The notes under the pieces: generated by a model | The model's input: only the letters and a program-made list of their open reading frames with translations | The model's database searches: none | Told to the model about the DNA's origin: nothing | Translations under genes and position numbers: made by a program | In this document: one piece after another, positions 39,075 to 47,800 of the stretch | Position numbering within the stretch: position 1 is the first letter of the stretch | How the letters are laid out: each line of letters starts with the position of its first letter | Source: Akkermansia muciniphila | Lineage (GTDB): Bacteria; Verrucomicrobiota; Verrucomicrobiia; Verrucomicrobiales; Akkermansiaceae | Length of the DNA stretch: 64,000 nt | Direction of reading: 5' to 3' | Assembly (NCBI RefSeq): GCF_002884975.1 | Contig: NZ_PJKB01000002.1 | Span: 248,001-312,000, forward strand

Positions 39075-40601
39075 ATGAATGGAATAAACAAGTCCCCTGA
39101 TTTGGAAATGGTCGTGCTGCAGGAAATCAGCTCCGCCATCGTTAATGAACGCAACGGCACGGCCTTGCTGCAGCATATCCTGGACGTTCTTTACCGCCGC
39201 ATGAAAATGCTGCGCGGCACCTTCACCATCCGCCGTGGAAACGATTTGATGATTGAAGCGTCCCACGGGCTGGACGAGCAGGAAATGAAACGCGGCCATT
39301 ACCGCGTGGGGGAGGGGATTACGGGCCATGTGGCTGAAACGGGCCTTCCCCATGTGATTGAAGACATTTCACGGGATTCCAGATTCCTGAACCGCACCCG
39401 TACGCGCAAGAGCGGGGAAAAGGTGGCGTTCATCTGCGTGCCCATTATCCATTTGCAGCAGGTGATCGGCACCCTGAGCATTGACCGTCCCGTGGACCGG
39501 AACACGGATCTGGAGCGGGACCAGAAGCTGCTGGAAATTGTGGGCAACATTGTGGGGGACGCGCTGGCGGCCAGCCTTCAGGCGCGTGAGGAACGGGCTG
39601 CCCTGATGGCGGAAAATGAGAAACTCCGCCAGCTTTTAACCACCAATCCGGGAGAGCTGATCGGCAACTGCCGCCCCATGCTCCAGGTGTATGAACAGAT
39701 CCGCCAGGTGGCGCCCAGCGACGCGACGGTGCTGATCCGGGGAAGTTCCGGAACGGGGAAGGAACTGGTGGCCCGCGCCGTGGTGAACCTGAGCGGCAGG
39801 AAGGACAAGCCCCTGGTTACGCTGAACTGTGCGGCCATGCCGGAGAATCTGCTGGAGAGCGAGCTGTTCGGCCATGAAAAGGGCTCTTTCACCGGAGCGA
39901 CCGCCCGCCGCATCGGACGGGCGGAGGCGGCGGACGGAGGAACCCTGTTTCTGGATGAAATCGGGGACTTGAGCCTTCAGATGCAGGTGAAACTGCTGCG
40001 CTTCCTCCAGGAAAAAACGTTTTCCCGCGTGGGGAGCAACCGGGAGCTTCATTCGGACGTGCGTTTCATTGCCGCCACCAGCCGCAATCTGGAAGAATTA
40101 ATGGCGGAGAACAAATTCCGGGAGGACCTGTACTACCGCCTGAACATCTTTCCCATCGTCATGCCGGACCTCGCCAAGCGCAAGGGGGACATCATGCTGC
40201 TGGCGGAGCATTTCCTTTCCAAGTTCAACCTGAAATACGGTAAGGACATCAAGCGGCTGTCCACCCCCGCCATTAACATGCTTATGGCCTACCACTGGCC
40301 CGGCAACGTGCGGGAGCTGGAAAACTGCATGGAGCGGGCCGTCATCACGGCGCAGGAGGACTGCATTTACGGCTACAACCTGCCCGCCTCCCTGCAAATG
40401 CCCAGCAATGAAGCGCCGCATGCCCGTGACGGGGAGGACCATGCGGATTTGCCTACCATGGTGGACTCCTTTGAGCGGGAGCTGATCGTCGCCGCGCTGA
40501 AACGCTCGCCGGGCAACATGTCTGCGGCGGCGCGGGAACTGGGCGTCTCTCCCCGGGTGCTCCATTATAAGATGCACAGGCTGGGAATTCAAAAATCATG
40601 A
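39075..40601 (+). CDS. Sigma-54-dependent transcriptional activator (NifA-like: GAF-AAA-Fis)
   Basis: 508 residues from the ATG at 39075 (an in-frame TTG lies 16 codons earlier). Domains: GAF sensor at about 29-169; AAA+ domain at about 195-430 with Walker A GSSGTGKE (223-230), sigma-54 contact loop GSFTGA (270-275; consensus GAFTGA) and Walker B LFLDE (291-295); Fis-type helix-turn-helix at the C-terminus (GNMSAAARELGVSPRVLHYKMHRLGI). It has no receiver domain, so control is by a ligand or partner at the GAF domain, as in NifA. It is the only sigma-54 activator in the window and is the natural candidate for the glnN/gltB promoters. It overlaps the next gene by 4 bases. Confidence 0.93.
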   Translation: MNGINKSPDLEMVVLQEISSAIVNERNGTALLQHILDVLYRRMKMLRGTFTIRRGNDLMIEASHGLDEQEMKRGHYRVGEGITGHVAETGLPHVIEDISRDSRFLNRTRTRKSGEKVAFICVPIIHLQQVIGTLSIDRPVDRNTDLERDQKLLEIVGNIVGDALAASLQAREERAALMAENEKLRQLLTTNPGELIGNCRPMLQVYEQIRQVAPSDATVLIRGSSGTGKELVARAVVNLSGRKDKPLVTLNCAAMPENLLESELFGHEKGSFTGATARRIGRAEAADGGTLFLDEIGDLSLQMQVKLLRFLQEKTFSRVGSNRELHSDVRFIAATSRNLEELMAENKFREDLYYRLNIFPIVMPDLAKRKGDIMLLAEHFLSKFNLKYGKDIKRLSTPAINMLMAYHWPGNVRELENCMERAVITAQEDCIYGYNLPASLQMPSNEAPHARDGEDHADLPTMVDSFERELIVAALKRSPGNMSAAARELGVSPRVLHYKMHRLGIQKS

Positions 40602-41491
40602 AAGGCCTCCATCAGCTTTTGTCCGCCGTTTCCCGGTCCTTTTACCTGAGCATGCGCTTCCTGCCCCGGGAAATGCGCCCCGGCGTGGCTGTGGGCTATC
40701 TGCTGGCGCGCGCCACGGATACGGTGGCGGATACCGTGGACATGGATTCCGGAGAGCGCCTGGCCCTGCTGAAGATGATGGGTGAGACGGTGGCCGGGGA
40801 CGCCTCCCGGGAGACCGCCTCCACCTGCTTTGGCCGGCTGGGCGTTCTTTCCACCGTGCAGGCGCACCGGGGGGAGGCGGAGCTGCTGGCCCGTTTTCCG
40901 GAATGCCTGGCGCTGCTGGAGGCCCTCTCCCCGCGTGAACAGATGCTGGTGCGGCAGGTGCTGTGCACCATCGTGGAGGGGCAGGCGTGGGATCTGGAAT
41001 ATTTTGAAGGGAACTCTTCCGTCTCATGTCCGGAACAGCTTGAACATTATGCCTACATGGTGGCGGGGTGCGTGGGAGAGTTCTGGACCAGGCTGGGCCT
41101 GCTGGTGCTGGGCGCCGGTTTCAGCACGCAGCCGGAGGACCAGCTCCTGCGCTGGGGCAGGCATTACGGCATGGGGCTTCAGCTGGTGAACATCCTCCGT
41201 GACCGGGAGGAGGACCTTTCCCGCGGAAGGAGCTACCTGCCGGCCGCTGATGCGGGCCCATGGCTGGACCGCGCGGAACGCTGGCTGAAGGAAGGCGTGT
41301 TTTATGCGGAATCCCTGCGGAACGGACGGCTGCGTTTTTCCACCGTGCTTCCCGCATGGCTTGGACTGGATACGCTGGAACTGCTCCAGCGCCCGCAGCA
41401 GCCGGGGGCCGGAAAGGTGAAGATCACGCGCGGCGCCGTTTATTCCCGGATGTGGAAGGCCTTCCTCTTTTCCTGGAAGGAAGCCCTGTAG
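40598..41491 (+). CDS. Squalene/phytoene synthase family protein
   Basis: 297 residues. Both Asp-rich motifs for prenyl-diphosphate binding are intact: D41-TVA-D45 in ARATDTVADT and D202-REE-D206 in LVNILRDREEDLSRG. It also has SRSFYLSMRFLP and YAYMVAGCVGEFWTRL, closer to squalene synthase/HpnC-D than to CrtB. It should join two C15 (or C20) prenyl diphosphates head to head for hopanoids, squalene or carotenoids. The ATGA overlap with the sigma-54 activator gene is unexpected for such an enzyme. It converges with the next gene with a single base between stop codons. Confidence 0.88.
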   Translation: MKGLHQLLSAVSRSFYLSMRFLPREMRPGVAVGYLLARATDTVADTVDMDSGERLALLKMMGETVAGDASRETASTCFGRLGVLSTVQAHRGEAELLARFPECLALLEALSPREQMLVRQVLCTIVEGQAWDLEYFEGNSSVSCPEQLEHYAYMVAGCVGEFWTRLGLLVLGAGFSTQPEDQLLRWGRHYGMGLQLVNILRDREEDLSRGRSYLPAADAGPWLDRAERWLKEGVFYAESLRNGRLRFSTVLPAWLGLDTLELLQRPQQPGAGKVKITRGAVYSRMWKAFLFSWKEAL

Positions 41492-41492
41492 G

Positions 41493-43076
41493 CTACGGGG
41501 CGGTTTTGGAAGGAGCTGCGGCGGGAACTGTTTCCGCAGAAGGGGCCGGAACTGGATTTTCCGCGGGCTTGTCCGCCGGGGCATCCGTCTTCTCCTGATT
41601 CTTCGCGGGCGTTTCCGCAGCATTGCCCGTTCCGGGTTTGGGCGCGGGGGGAGCAGGCGGAGGCTTGGGGGCGAGCAGGTCTTCCCACTGGTGGAGCTTG
41701 AAGCCTGTTCCCGTGCCGCCGATGTCATTGAGCAGCTCCTGGCATTTGGCCGTAAGCCTGGCGTAGTCGGGAGGGCCGGCTTCCGGTTCCGCGGAGCCGG
41801 GGAAGATCAGGTAACTGACCACCAGGTCGGAGACGGGGCGGCTGTACGGGCCTGCCTTGGGATTGATTGCCTGGCTCAGGCGCAGGGAGCCTTCCCCCGT
41901 CTTGTAGCGCGGTCCGGCGTCTCCCACCAGGGCCGGGTACAGTTTGTCCCCCACGATGACGACGGCATAATCCCCGAACTGAGGGGAGAAGGAGGAGGAT
42001 TGGTTGACTACGCCCAGCGGCACCACGATGAACGGATCGTATTCCGAGATCAGGAAGCTGTACCGTTTCAATTCTTCAATGACCCGTTCCGCATGGTCTA
42101 TCTTGCGGCGCAGGGCCGGCTTTTCCGCCGCGGGAGCTTTTTCCAGCGTCTTCTTGTAGGCGGCCAGCCTCTGCTGCCAGGGCTTCAGGAGGGGGTTGGG
42201 CTTGTCCGTGCGCTTCTTCCAGCGGTAGGAGGTGCTGGGCTGGTAGAAAGAGCTCTTCAGGATTTTATCCGGCATGGCGGACAGGCGGTCCCCGTCCGAG
42301 CCGTCTGAAACTACATCCATTTCACTCTGGAGCCAGAGAAGCTTTCTGCCCGTGTCCGGATGGGCGGTTTCCAGAATCGTTTCCGTATCGTAATAATTAT
42401 GGCGGTCCAGGAGCTTGAGCAGGGAGGCCAGGTTTTTGCGGATTTCCGTCTGCTTGCGAACGTAAATTTGCCCGTAATAGGGAGAGACGCGCGCCTGCTT
42501 GAACAGGGCCGGGAGACCGGGAAGCATGGCCTCCAGCTTGGGATTGATCTTCAGGATGTCCTCTTTCCTTGTCAGGGCCTTGGGCTGTTTGACGTTCAGG
42601 GTGAGGGTCATCTGGTAATTGCTTTTGGTCTCCCTGTCTTTGGAGGCCAGGGTTCCGGGCTGGAAATTGACCTGTGTTTTGAGGTTCAAGCCGCGCGCCA
42701 GTTCGTAGATGTTCGTCATGGCTCCTTCCGCGGGCCTGGTAGGGAGAACGGGCGGGAAGGGGGGGTACTGCACCGGAGGCAGGGCGATGGTGCGTTCCGG
42801 CTCCCAGGGGGTGGCCAGCCGTGAATCTTCCAGATCTCTGGCGGGGGCGGCCGGAACGGAGGGGGCGGGTTCCTCCTGGCCCGGTTGTTCCGCAGGGCGC
42901 GATTCATGCGGCGGGTAGGTGTCAGAGCCCGTTTCCCGTTCCGGTTCTCCGTTCAGGGCGCGGATGATCTGGGCCGGATACGGCGTGAACAGGGAGGCCG
43001 CCATGGCAGCCAGGCAGATGCAGACTGCAAGCTTGAACCAGGTGAGGCGGGGTATTCCGCGGCGGTGTGCTTTCAT
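41493..43076 (-). CDS. Exported protein with possible GH75 (chitosanase-like) domain
   Basis: 527 residues. An N-terminal hydrophobic segment (LAVCICLAAMAASLF) is followed by a Pro/Glu-rich linker (about 45-115), a globular domain at about 120-460 and a Pro/Ala-rich low-complexity tail (about 465-527). Within the globular part, LLWLQSEMDVVSDGSDGDR and YAVVIVGDKLYPALVGDAG with KTGEGSLRLSQAIN resemble the catalytic region of GH75 chitosanases. The match is from memory of family patterns and is uncertain. It overlaps the upstream SDR gene by 4 bases, so the two form an operon. Confidence 0.55.
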   Translation of the reverse strand: MKAHRRGIPRLTWFKLAVCICLAAMAASLFTPYPAQIIRALNGEPERETGSDTYPPHESRPAEQPGQEEPAPSVPAAPARDLEDSRLATPWEPERTIALPPVQYPPFPPVLPTRPAEGAMTNIYELARGLNLKTQVNFQPGTLASKDRETKSNYQMTLTLNVKQPKALTRKEDILKINPKLEAMLPGLPALFKQARVSPYYGQIYVRKQTEIRKNLASLLKLLDRHNYYDTETILETAHPDTGRKLLWLQSEMDVVSDGSDGDRLSAMPDKILKSSFYQPSTSYRWKKRTDKPNPLLKPWQQRLAAYKKTLEKAPAAEKPALRRKIDHAERVIEELKRYSFLISEYDPFIVVPLGVVNQSSSFSPQFGDYAVVIVGDKLYPALVGDAGPRYKTGEGSLRLSQAINPKAGPYSRPVSDLVVSYLIFPGSAEPEAGPPDYARLTAKCQELLNDIGGTGTGFKLHQWEDLLAPKPPPAPPAPKPGTGNAAETPAKNQEKTDAPADKPAENPVPAPSAETVPAAAPSKTAP

Positions 43077-43918
43077 GATGCTGAAGAAGGTGAATCGTTG
43101 GGGGCAGGCTGGATTTTCCGGGGGCGCCTGCCCATGAAAAAGCGTATCAGACCCAGCGGGGCAATGTTCAGCAGCAGGGCTGCCAGCCGTATTTTCATAC
43201 CGGGGAATACGCGGGCGCGCCCGCGGGACAGGGCGCGGAGAGTGTCTTTCACGACGGTTTCAACGGATGTGTCAAAGGCGTTCCGGCCCGGCATCATGTT
43301 TCCGGTAAAGCCGGGACGGCGCGCGGCCTTTCCGAACCCCGTGGAAACCGGGCCGGGGCAGACGGCCAGCACGCGGATGCCGTGTTCGCGAAGTTCCAGG
43401 CGCAACGCTTCCGACAGGCTGGACACGTAAGCCTTGGTGGCCGCATAAACGGCAAAATCCGGGATAGGGAGCAGGGCTCCCAGGGAGCTGATGTTGATGA
43501 TGTCCCCGCCGTTCCGTTTCATGCCGGGAATCAGGGCATGGCACAAGCGGGTAAGGCTCTCCACGTTCAGGCGGAGCAGGGCGCGTATTTTTTCCCAGCG
43601 CCCGTCCGCAAACTCTCCGTAGTCCCCGGCTCCCGCGTTATTGACCAGCAGGGTTCTGCCGGGCGGCAGGCCGTCCAGACGGGAAACGAGACTGTCCAGG
43701 GAAGCTTCATCCGCCAGGTCGCACGGCACTACGGAGGCGCGCAGGCCGGGATGGCGTTCTTCCAGTGCAGAGGCAAGCCGGCGCAGGGCGTCTTCCCTGC
43801 GGGCGATGAGCACCAGTTCCCCCGCATGAGGGGCCAGCGTTCCGGCAAAGGCCTCCCCGAAGCCGGACGAGGCGCCCGTGATGATAATCCTGTCGTACTG
43901 GAAGCGTGGGGTTTGCAT
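43073..43918 (-). CDS. Short-chain dehydrogenase/reductase (SDR)
   Basis: 281 residues with a classical SDR fold. The cofactor motif is GASSGFGEAFA, the NNAGAGDYG motif (NAG) follows, and catalytic Ser and YxxxK lie in ISSLGALLPIPDFAVYAATKAY. The PGPVSTGF motif follows. A C-terminal extension with a hydrophobic segment (LAALLLNIAPLGLIRFF) suggests membrane association, as in the DltE/YqjQ-like branch. The substrate is unknown. It is first gene of a two-gene operon with the GH75-like protein. Confidence 0.85.
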   Translation of the reverse strand: MQTPRFQYDRIIITGASSGFGEAFAGTLAPHAGELVLIARREDALRRLASALEERHPGLRASVVPCDLADEASLDSLVSRLDGLPPGRTLLVNNAGAGDYGEFADGRWEKIRALLRLNVESLTRLCHALIPGMKRNGGDIINISSLGALLPIPDFAVYAATKAYVSSLSEALRLELREHGIRVLAVCPGPVSTGFGKAARRPGFTGNMMPGRNAFDTSVETVVKDTLRALSRGRARVFPGMKIRLAALLLNIAPLGLIRFFMGRRPRKIQPAPNDSPSSAS

Positions 43919-44153
43919 GGTTGGTCGGAGCAGTTCGTATCATGGTCAATCCCCCGGGGGACCGCAATGAAAAAGGGCGTTGCGGAACGTAAAAAAGAGG
44001 GACGGAATATACGGCGTGGAACCTGGAGGGAAGGTGGATCAACCCCGTGTTTCCGGCAGCGCGGCCATCAGGAGAGAGGAGTGAAGGAGATGTTCGCGGC
44101 GCGGTGAACTGGAAACCGTTTTTTGGCAACTGCTTTTTCCACCTTATCACCCC

Positions 44154-44190
44154 AATAAAAAACCGCCTGCCGGGTTCCGGAAGGCGGTTT
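44154..44190 (-). terminator. Terminator of the DUF6941-like gene
   Basis: AAACCGCCT (44160-44168) / AGGCGGTTT (44182-44190); on the minus strand the stem runs into TTTTTTATTGG. The remaining gap 43919-44153 shows no gene. Confidence 0.75.
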
Positions 44191-44207
44191 GATGAAAAGG
44201 AATTGGC

Positions 44208-44630
44208 TTAGGCCTGGGGAGCTTCTTCCTGCACCTGCACCACGCGGAAAGGCACGCGGGAGGCCAGTTCGCCGTCAACCGTGAGGTCGATGGAATAGTT
44301 GCCCGGCTTTTCAAAACGCAGGCCCTGGAAGTTCATGATCAGGTTGCGGGTAAAGAAGGAAGCGCCTTCCGGGAAAGCGGGTACCGGGAAGTTGATCTTG
44401 ATGGGCATGCGTTCCTTGTCCAGCGGCGTGCCGTCGGCGTCAACGATGCTCAGGCCCAGTTCGTGGGTGCCTTCGTCTTCAGGGGTAAGGCAGATGCGGA
44501 GGGCGACGGCGCAGACGGGGTGGACGACCGGGAACTGACGGGCGACCAGGGAGTCAAAACCGCCCTGGATGCAAAGCTTGCCCTGATAGTCGGCGGCGAA
44601 GTCACAAAGAGTAGAAACTAAGATATCCAT
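44208..44630 (-). CDS. DUF6941-like small cytoplasmic protein
   Basis: 140 residues, no signal peptide. Beta-rich: starts MDILVSTLCDFAADYQGKLCIQGGFD, then pairs of strands such as CAVALRICLTPEDEGTHELGLSIVDADG and LRFEKPGNYSIDLTVDGELASRVPFRVV. This looks like the widespread small family DUF6941, whose function is not known. It is a single gene with its own promoter and terminator, divergent from the large ABC fusion gene. Confidence 0.65.
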   Translation of the reverse strand: MDILVSTLCDFAADYQGKLCIQGGFDSLVARQFPVVHPVCAVALRICLTPEDEGTHELGLSIVDADGTPLDKERMPIKINFPVPAFPEGASFFTRNLIMNFQGLRFEKPGNYSIDLTVDGELASRVPFRVVQVQEEAPQA

Positions 44631-44690
44631 GTTGTGATAGTGTTATGTATTTGGCTCGCTTTCTCATGGAAAGCATGAACATTGGACAGA

Positions 44691-44717
44691 ACTATACTTC
44701 CTCCAGACCTATTGCAA
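44691..44717 (-). promoter_or_regulatory. Predicted promoter of the DUF6941-like gene
   Basis: On the minus strand TTGCAA (44712-44717), a 15-base spacer and TATAGT (44691-44696). The leader is about 55 bases. The -35 hexamer is self-complementary and is shared with the opposite promoter. Confidence 0.45.
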
Positions 44718-44740
44718 GATAAAGGTGTAGAAAATATTGT
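44712..44740 (+). promoter_or_regulatory. Predicted promoter of the ABC fusion gene
   Basis: TTGCAA (44712-44717), a 17-base spacer and TATTGT (44735-44740), using the same hexamer as the divergent promoter. Confidence 0.45.
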
Positions 44741-44821
44741 CATTTCTCCGTGAAATTCCGGTTGCGCTTGAGGTGGGCCCGGAATCCTTGTACTACTGTT
44801 TCCTGCAACGCGTTCCCTGGC

Positions 44822-47800
44822 ATGATCCGATGGTTTTTTGACATACCTTCCAAGCTGATTCACTGGAGGCTGAACCTGGTCAGGACACTGGGCGCCTATG
44901 TGCCGTGGCTGCGCCGGGACGACGGTTCCATGAAGGTTCACGCCGGGACGCTGGTGGACCTGTTTGCCACCATTCTGAGCGGGCGCCGCCACTTGAGCGC
45001 CCGTGACGCGGACGCCGCGCTGGACATTCTGCGCTATACCTTTCCGGAAGTGGAGCACCGCTGGCTTTCCAACCGTTTTGAACGGTCCATGCGGGCCAAT
45101 CTGACGGTGGCGGACGTGCTGGCTTCCGCCGCCTCCGGCAGGGATGAAACGGAGCGCATGGCGATTGCGCTGGAGGTGCTTTCCCTGCTCATCAATACGG
45201 GAGATCCCCGGATGATCGGGGAGCTGTTTGACCAGGTGACGTACGGCCTGGAACTGCCGGGTACGGCGAACCTGCTGAGGCAGCTTCTGATGACGCCGGA
45301 CGTGGAGGCCCAGGAGCCGGCATACAGCGTCGGTTTTTCCGCGGGCATTGGCGCGGAGGTTTCCCTGCCGGAGCAGGACAAGGGCATCTCCTTCCGCCTG
45401 ATCCGGTGCTCCCGCCTGGTGCTGGTGGTGAATGACGGCTCCAAGCCGATTGTGGTGCGCGGGCGCCATCTGGCTCCCGGCGGGGTGATGCCCCTGACCA
45501 ACGGACAGGTGGTGCTGCTGCCGTCCGGCCCCCTGAGCTTTGAGGACTTCGCGTTCTTCCTGGACTGCAAGCGCTCCGGCAAGCAGGAAGTGTGCTACAT
45601 TTCCCTGGACAACGGAGCGTTGCAAATCAGCCGGGTCCGCTCACGGGCCAGCGAGGTGCGCGTGAACATGGGGCTGGCATGCGAGGTGGAGGTGCTGAGG
45701 CCGGAAGTGGAATTCATGGTGGACGGGAGGCGCCTGTACCCCGGTGAAAACGTGCGCATGGCCTATTACTCCTCCTTTACGCTGGACGGAGAGGGGCCTT
45801 TCTCCATGGGAGAGGTGCAGAATTCCATGTCGGACATCGGGCGGCGTTTCCGCCTGGACCCCGGCACCCGCAAGCTGCGCGTGACCAACCTGCCGGAAAA
45901 GGCGCGCAAGGGGGATATGCTGCTGACGCCGGGACTGGCCTCCGGCGTGGTGCTGGAGGTTTCCTTTTCCAGCGCCACCAATTCCGGCTGGCTGGAGGTG
46001 GTGGAGGCCTCCATGCCGCTGCTGCTTAACGGGAGGCCGGTGAGGGGAAGGGTATCCCTGCGTGACGGGGACGTGGTTCACCTGAATGCGTACCACGCGC
46101 TGCGCTGCCGTTTTTCCGCCGGGGTGCTGGATGAAGAGTACCACGCCATCAGAACCCTCAGCGTGGAGGGCGTGACCAAGGAGTTCATGCGCTCCGGGCG
46201 CGTGCTGGACAACATTGACCTGACCGTGAAGCGCGGGGAGATGGTGTGCATCCTGGGGCCCAGCGGGTCCGGGAAAAGTACCCTGCTGTCCATGCTGGCC
46301 GGGCACCTGCCGCCCACGCGCGGCTGCATCCGTTACAACAACCAGCTTCTGTACAGCGCTCCGGACCTGATCCGGCCCTACATCGCCTTTATTCCGCGGG
46401 AGGACATTCTGGACGCGGCCATGAGCGTTTCCGAGCACATCGCCCAGGCCACCATCATTCGCCGTCCGCGCCTGACCCGGTCGGAGCGCGCCAGGCGCGT
46501 GAACGCCATCCTGAAATTCCTGGGGCTGACGCACATTGCCTCCCGCCGCGTGGGTGAAATGAATGCGCGCACCATTTCCGACGGGGAGCGCACGCGCCTG
46601 AACCTGGGGCTGGACCTGGCGGGGATAGCGGATGTCTTCCTGCTGGATGAGCCCATTAGCGGCCTTTCCACCTCCGATGCCAAGCTGGTCATGCAGACCA
46701 TGCTGAACATGAGCCGTGACAAGATGGTGATCGCCACCATGCACCGGCCCAGCACGGCCATCCTGAACCAGTTCCAGAAGGTGCTGGTGCTGGACCACGG
46801 CGGCCAGATGGCCTACTGGGGAGACGTGCCGGGCATGATGCGGTATTTCCGGAAGGCGGCCGTGGACATGGCCATTGACGTTTCCGAGGAGGCGCGGACG
46901 GCCGGCGGCGCGGACTACGTGTTTGAAGTGCTGGAGGCCCCCCTTTCCTGGCATGACCGCCGCAGGCGGCAGCATCCGCGGCTGTGGCAGGAACGCTTTG
47001 AGGGCTACCGGTTCCGCAACGTGATGGGCCACCACCATGAGGGGGGCGCACCCAGGACCCTGTATGAAGGCACGCTGGAATTCCCTCCTTCCCCCAGGCG
47101 CAGCGTGATGCAGCTCTGGCGCCTGTTCCGCATCTGGGCCGTGCGCACCTTCCTGGGCCGGGTGAGGAGCCGCATGGGGCTGTACACCATGCTGCTGGAA
47201 GGCCCGGTGCTGGCCCTGCTGATTTCCCTGACTTTGCGCGCCTCCTCCAGTCCGGAATACACCTTTGCCACCGCCCTTCACATCCCTTCCTACCTGTTCC
47301 TGGCGATCATCGTGGCCATGTTCTTCGGCCTCACGGGGGCGGCCAGCGAAGTGCTCAAGGACCGCGCCCTGCTCAAGCGCGAGGGAAACGCCAAGGTATT
47401 CGTGACCGGGTATGTGCTTGCCAAGGCGCTGGTGCTTACGGGGCTTTCCGCCGTGCAGTCCGCCCTTTTCCTGTGGGTGGGAAACGCCATTCTGGAAATC
47501 CATGAAATGTTCCTGATCTACCTGGGAACCATGACTCTGACGGCCTTTATTGGCGTGAGCCTGTCCCTGCTGGTCTCCGTCTTCGCCAAGACGGAGCGGG
47601 CGGCGCTCAACATGGTGCCGCTGCTGCTGATTCCCCAGATTCTGATGGCCGGGGCCATTGTGCGCTTTGATGAAATGAACCAGTTCATCCCGTGGTCCGC
47701 CCACCGTACGGATGAACACGGGCGCCTCAAGCCGGGCCGCGTTCCCCTGGTAGCGGAATTCTGCCCCCTGCGCTACTCCTTTGAAATGATGGTGGTGGAC

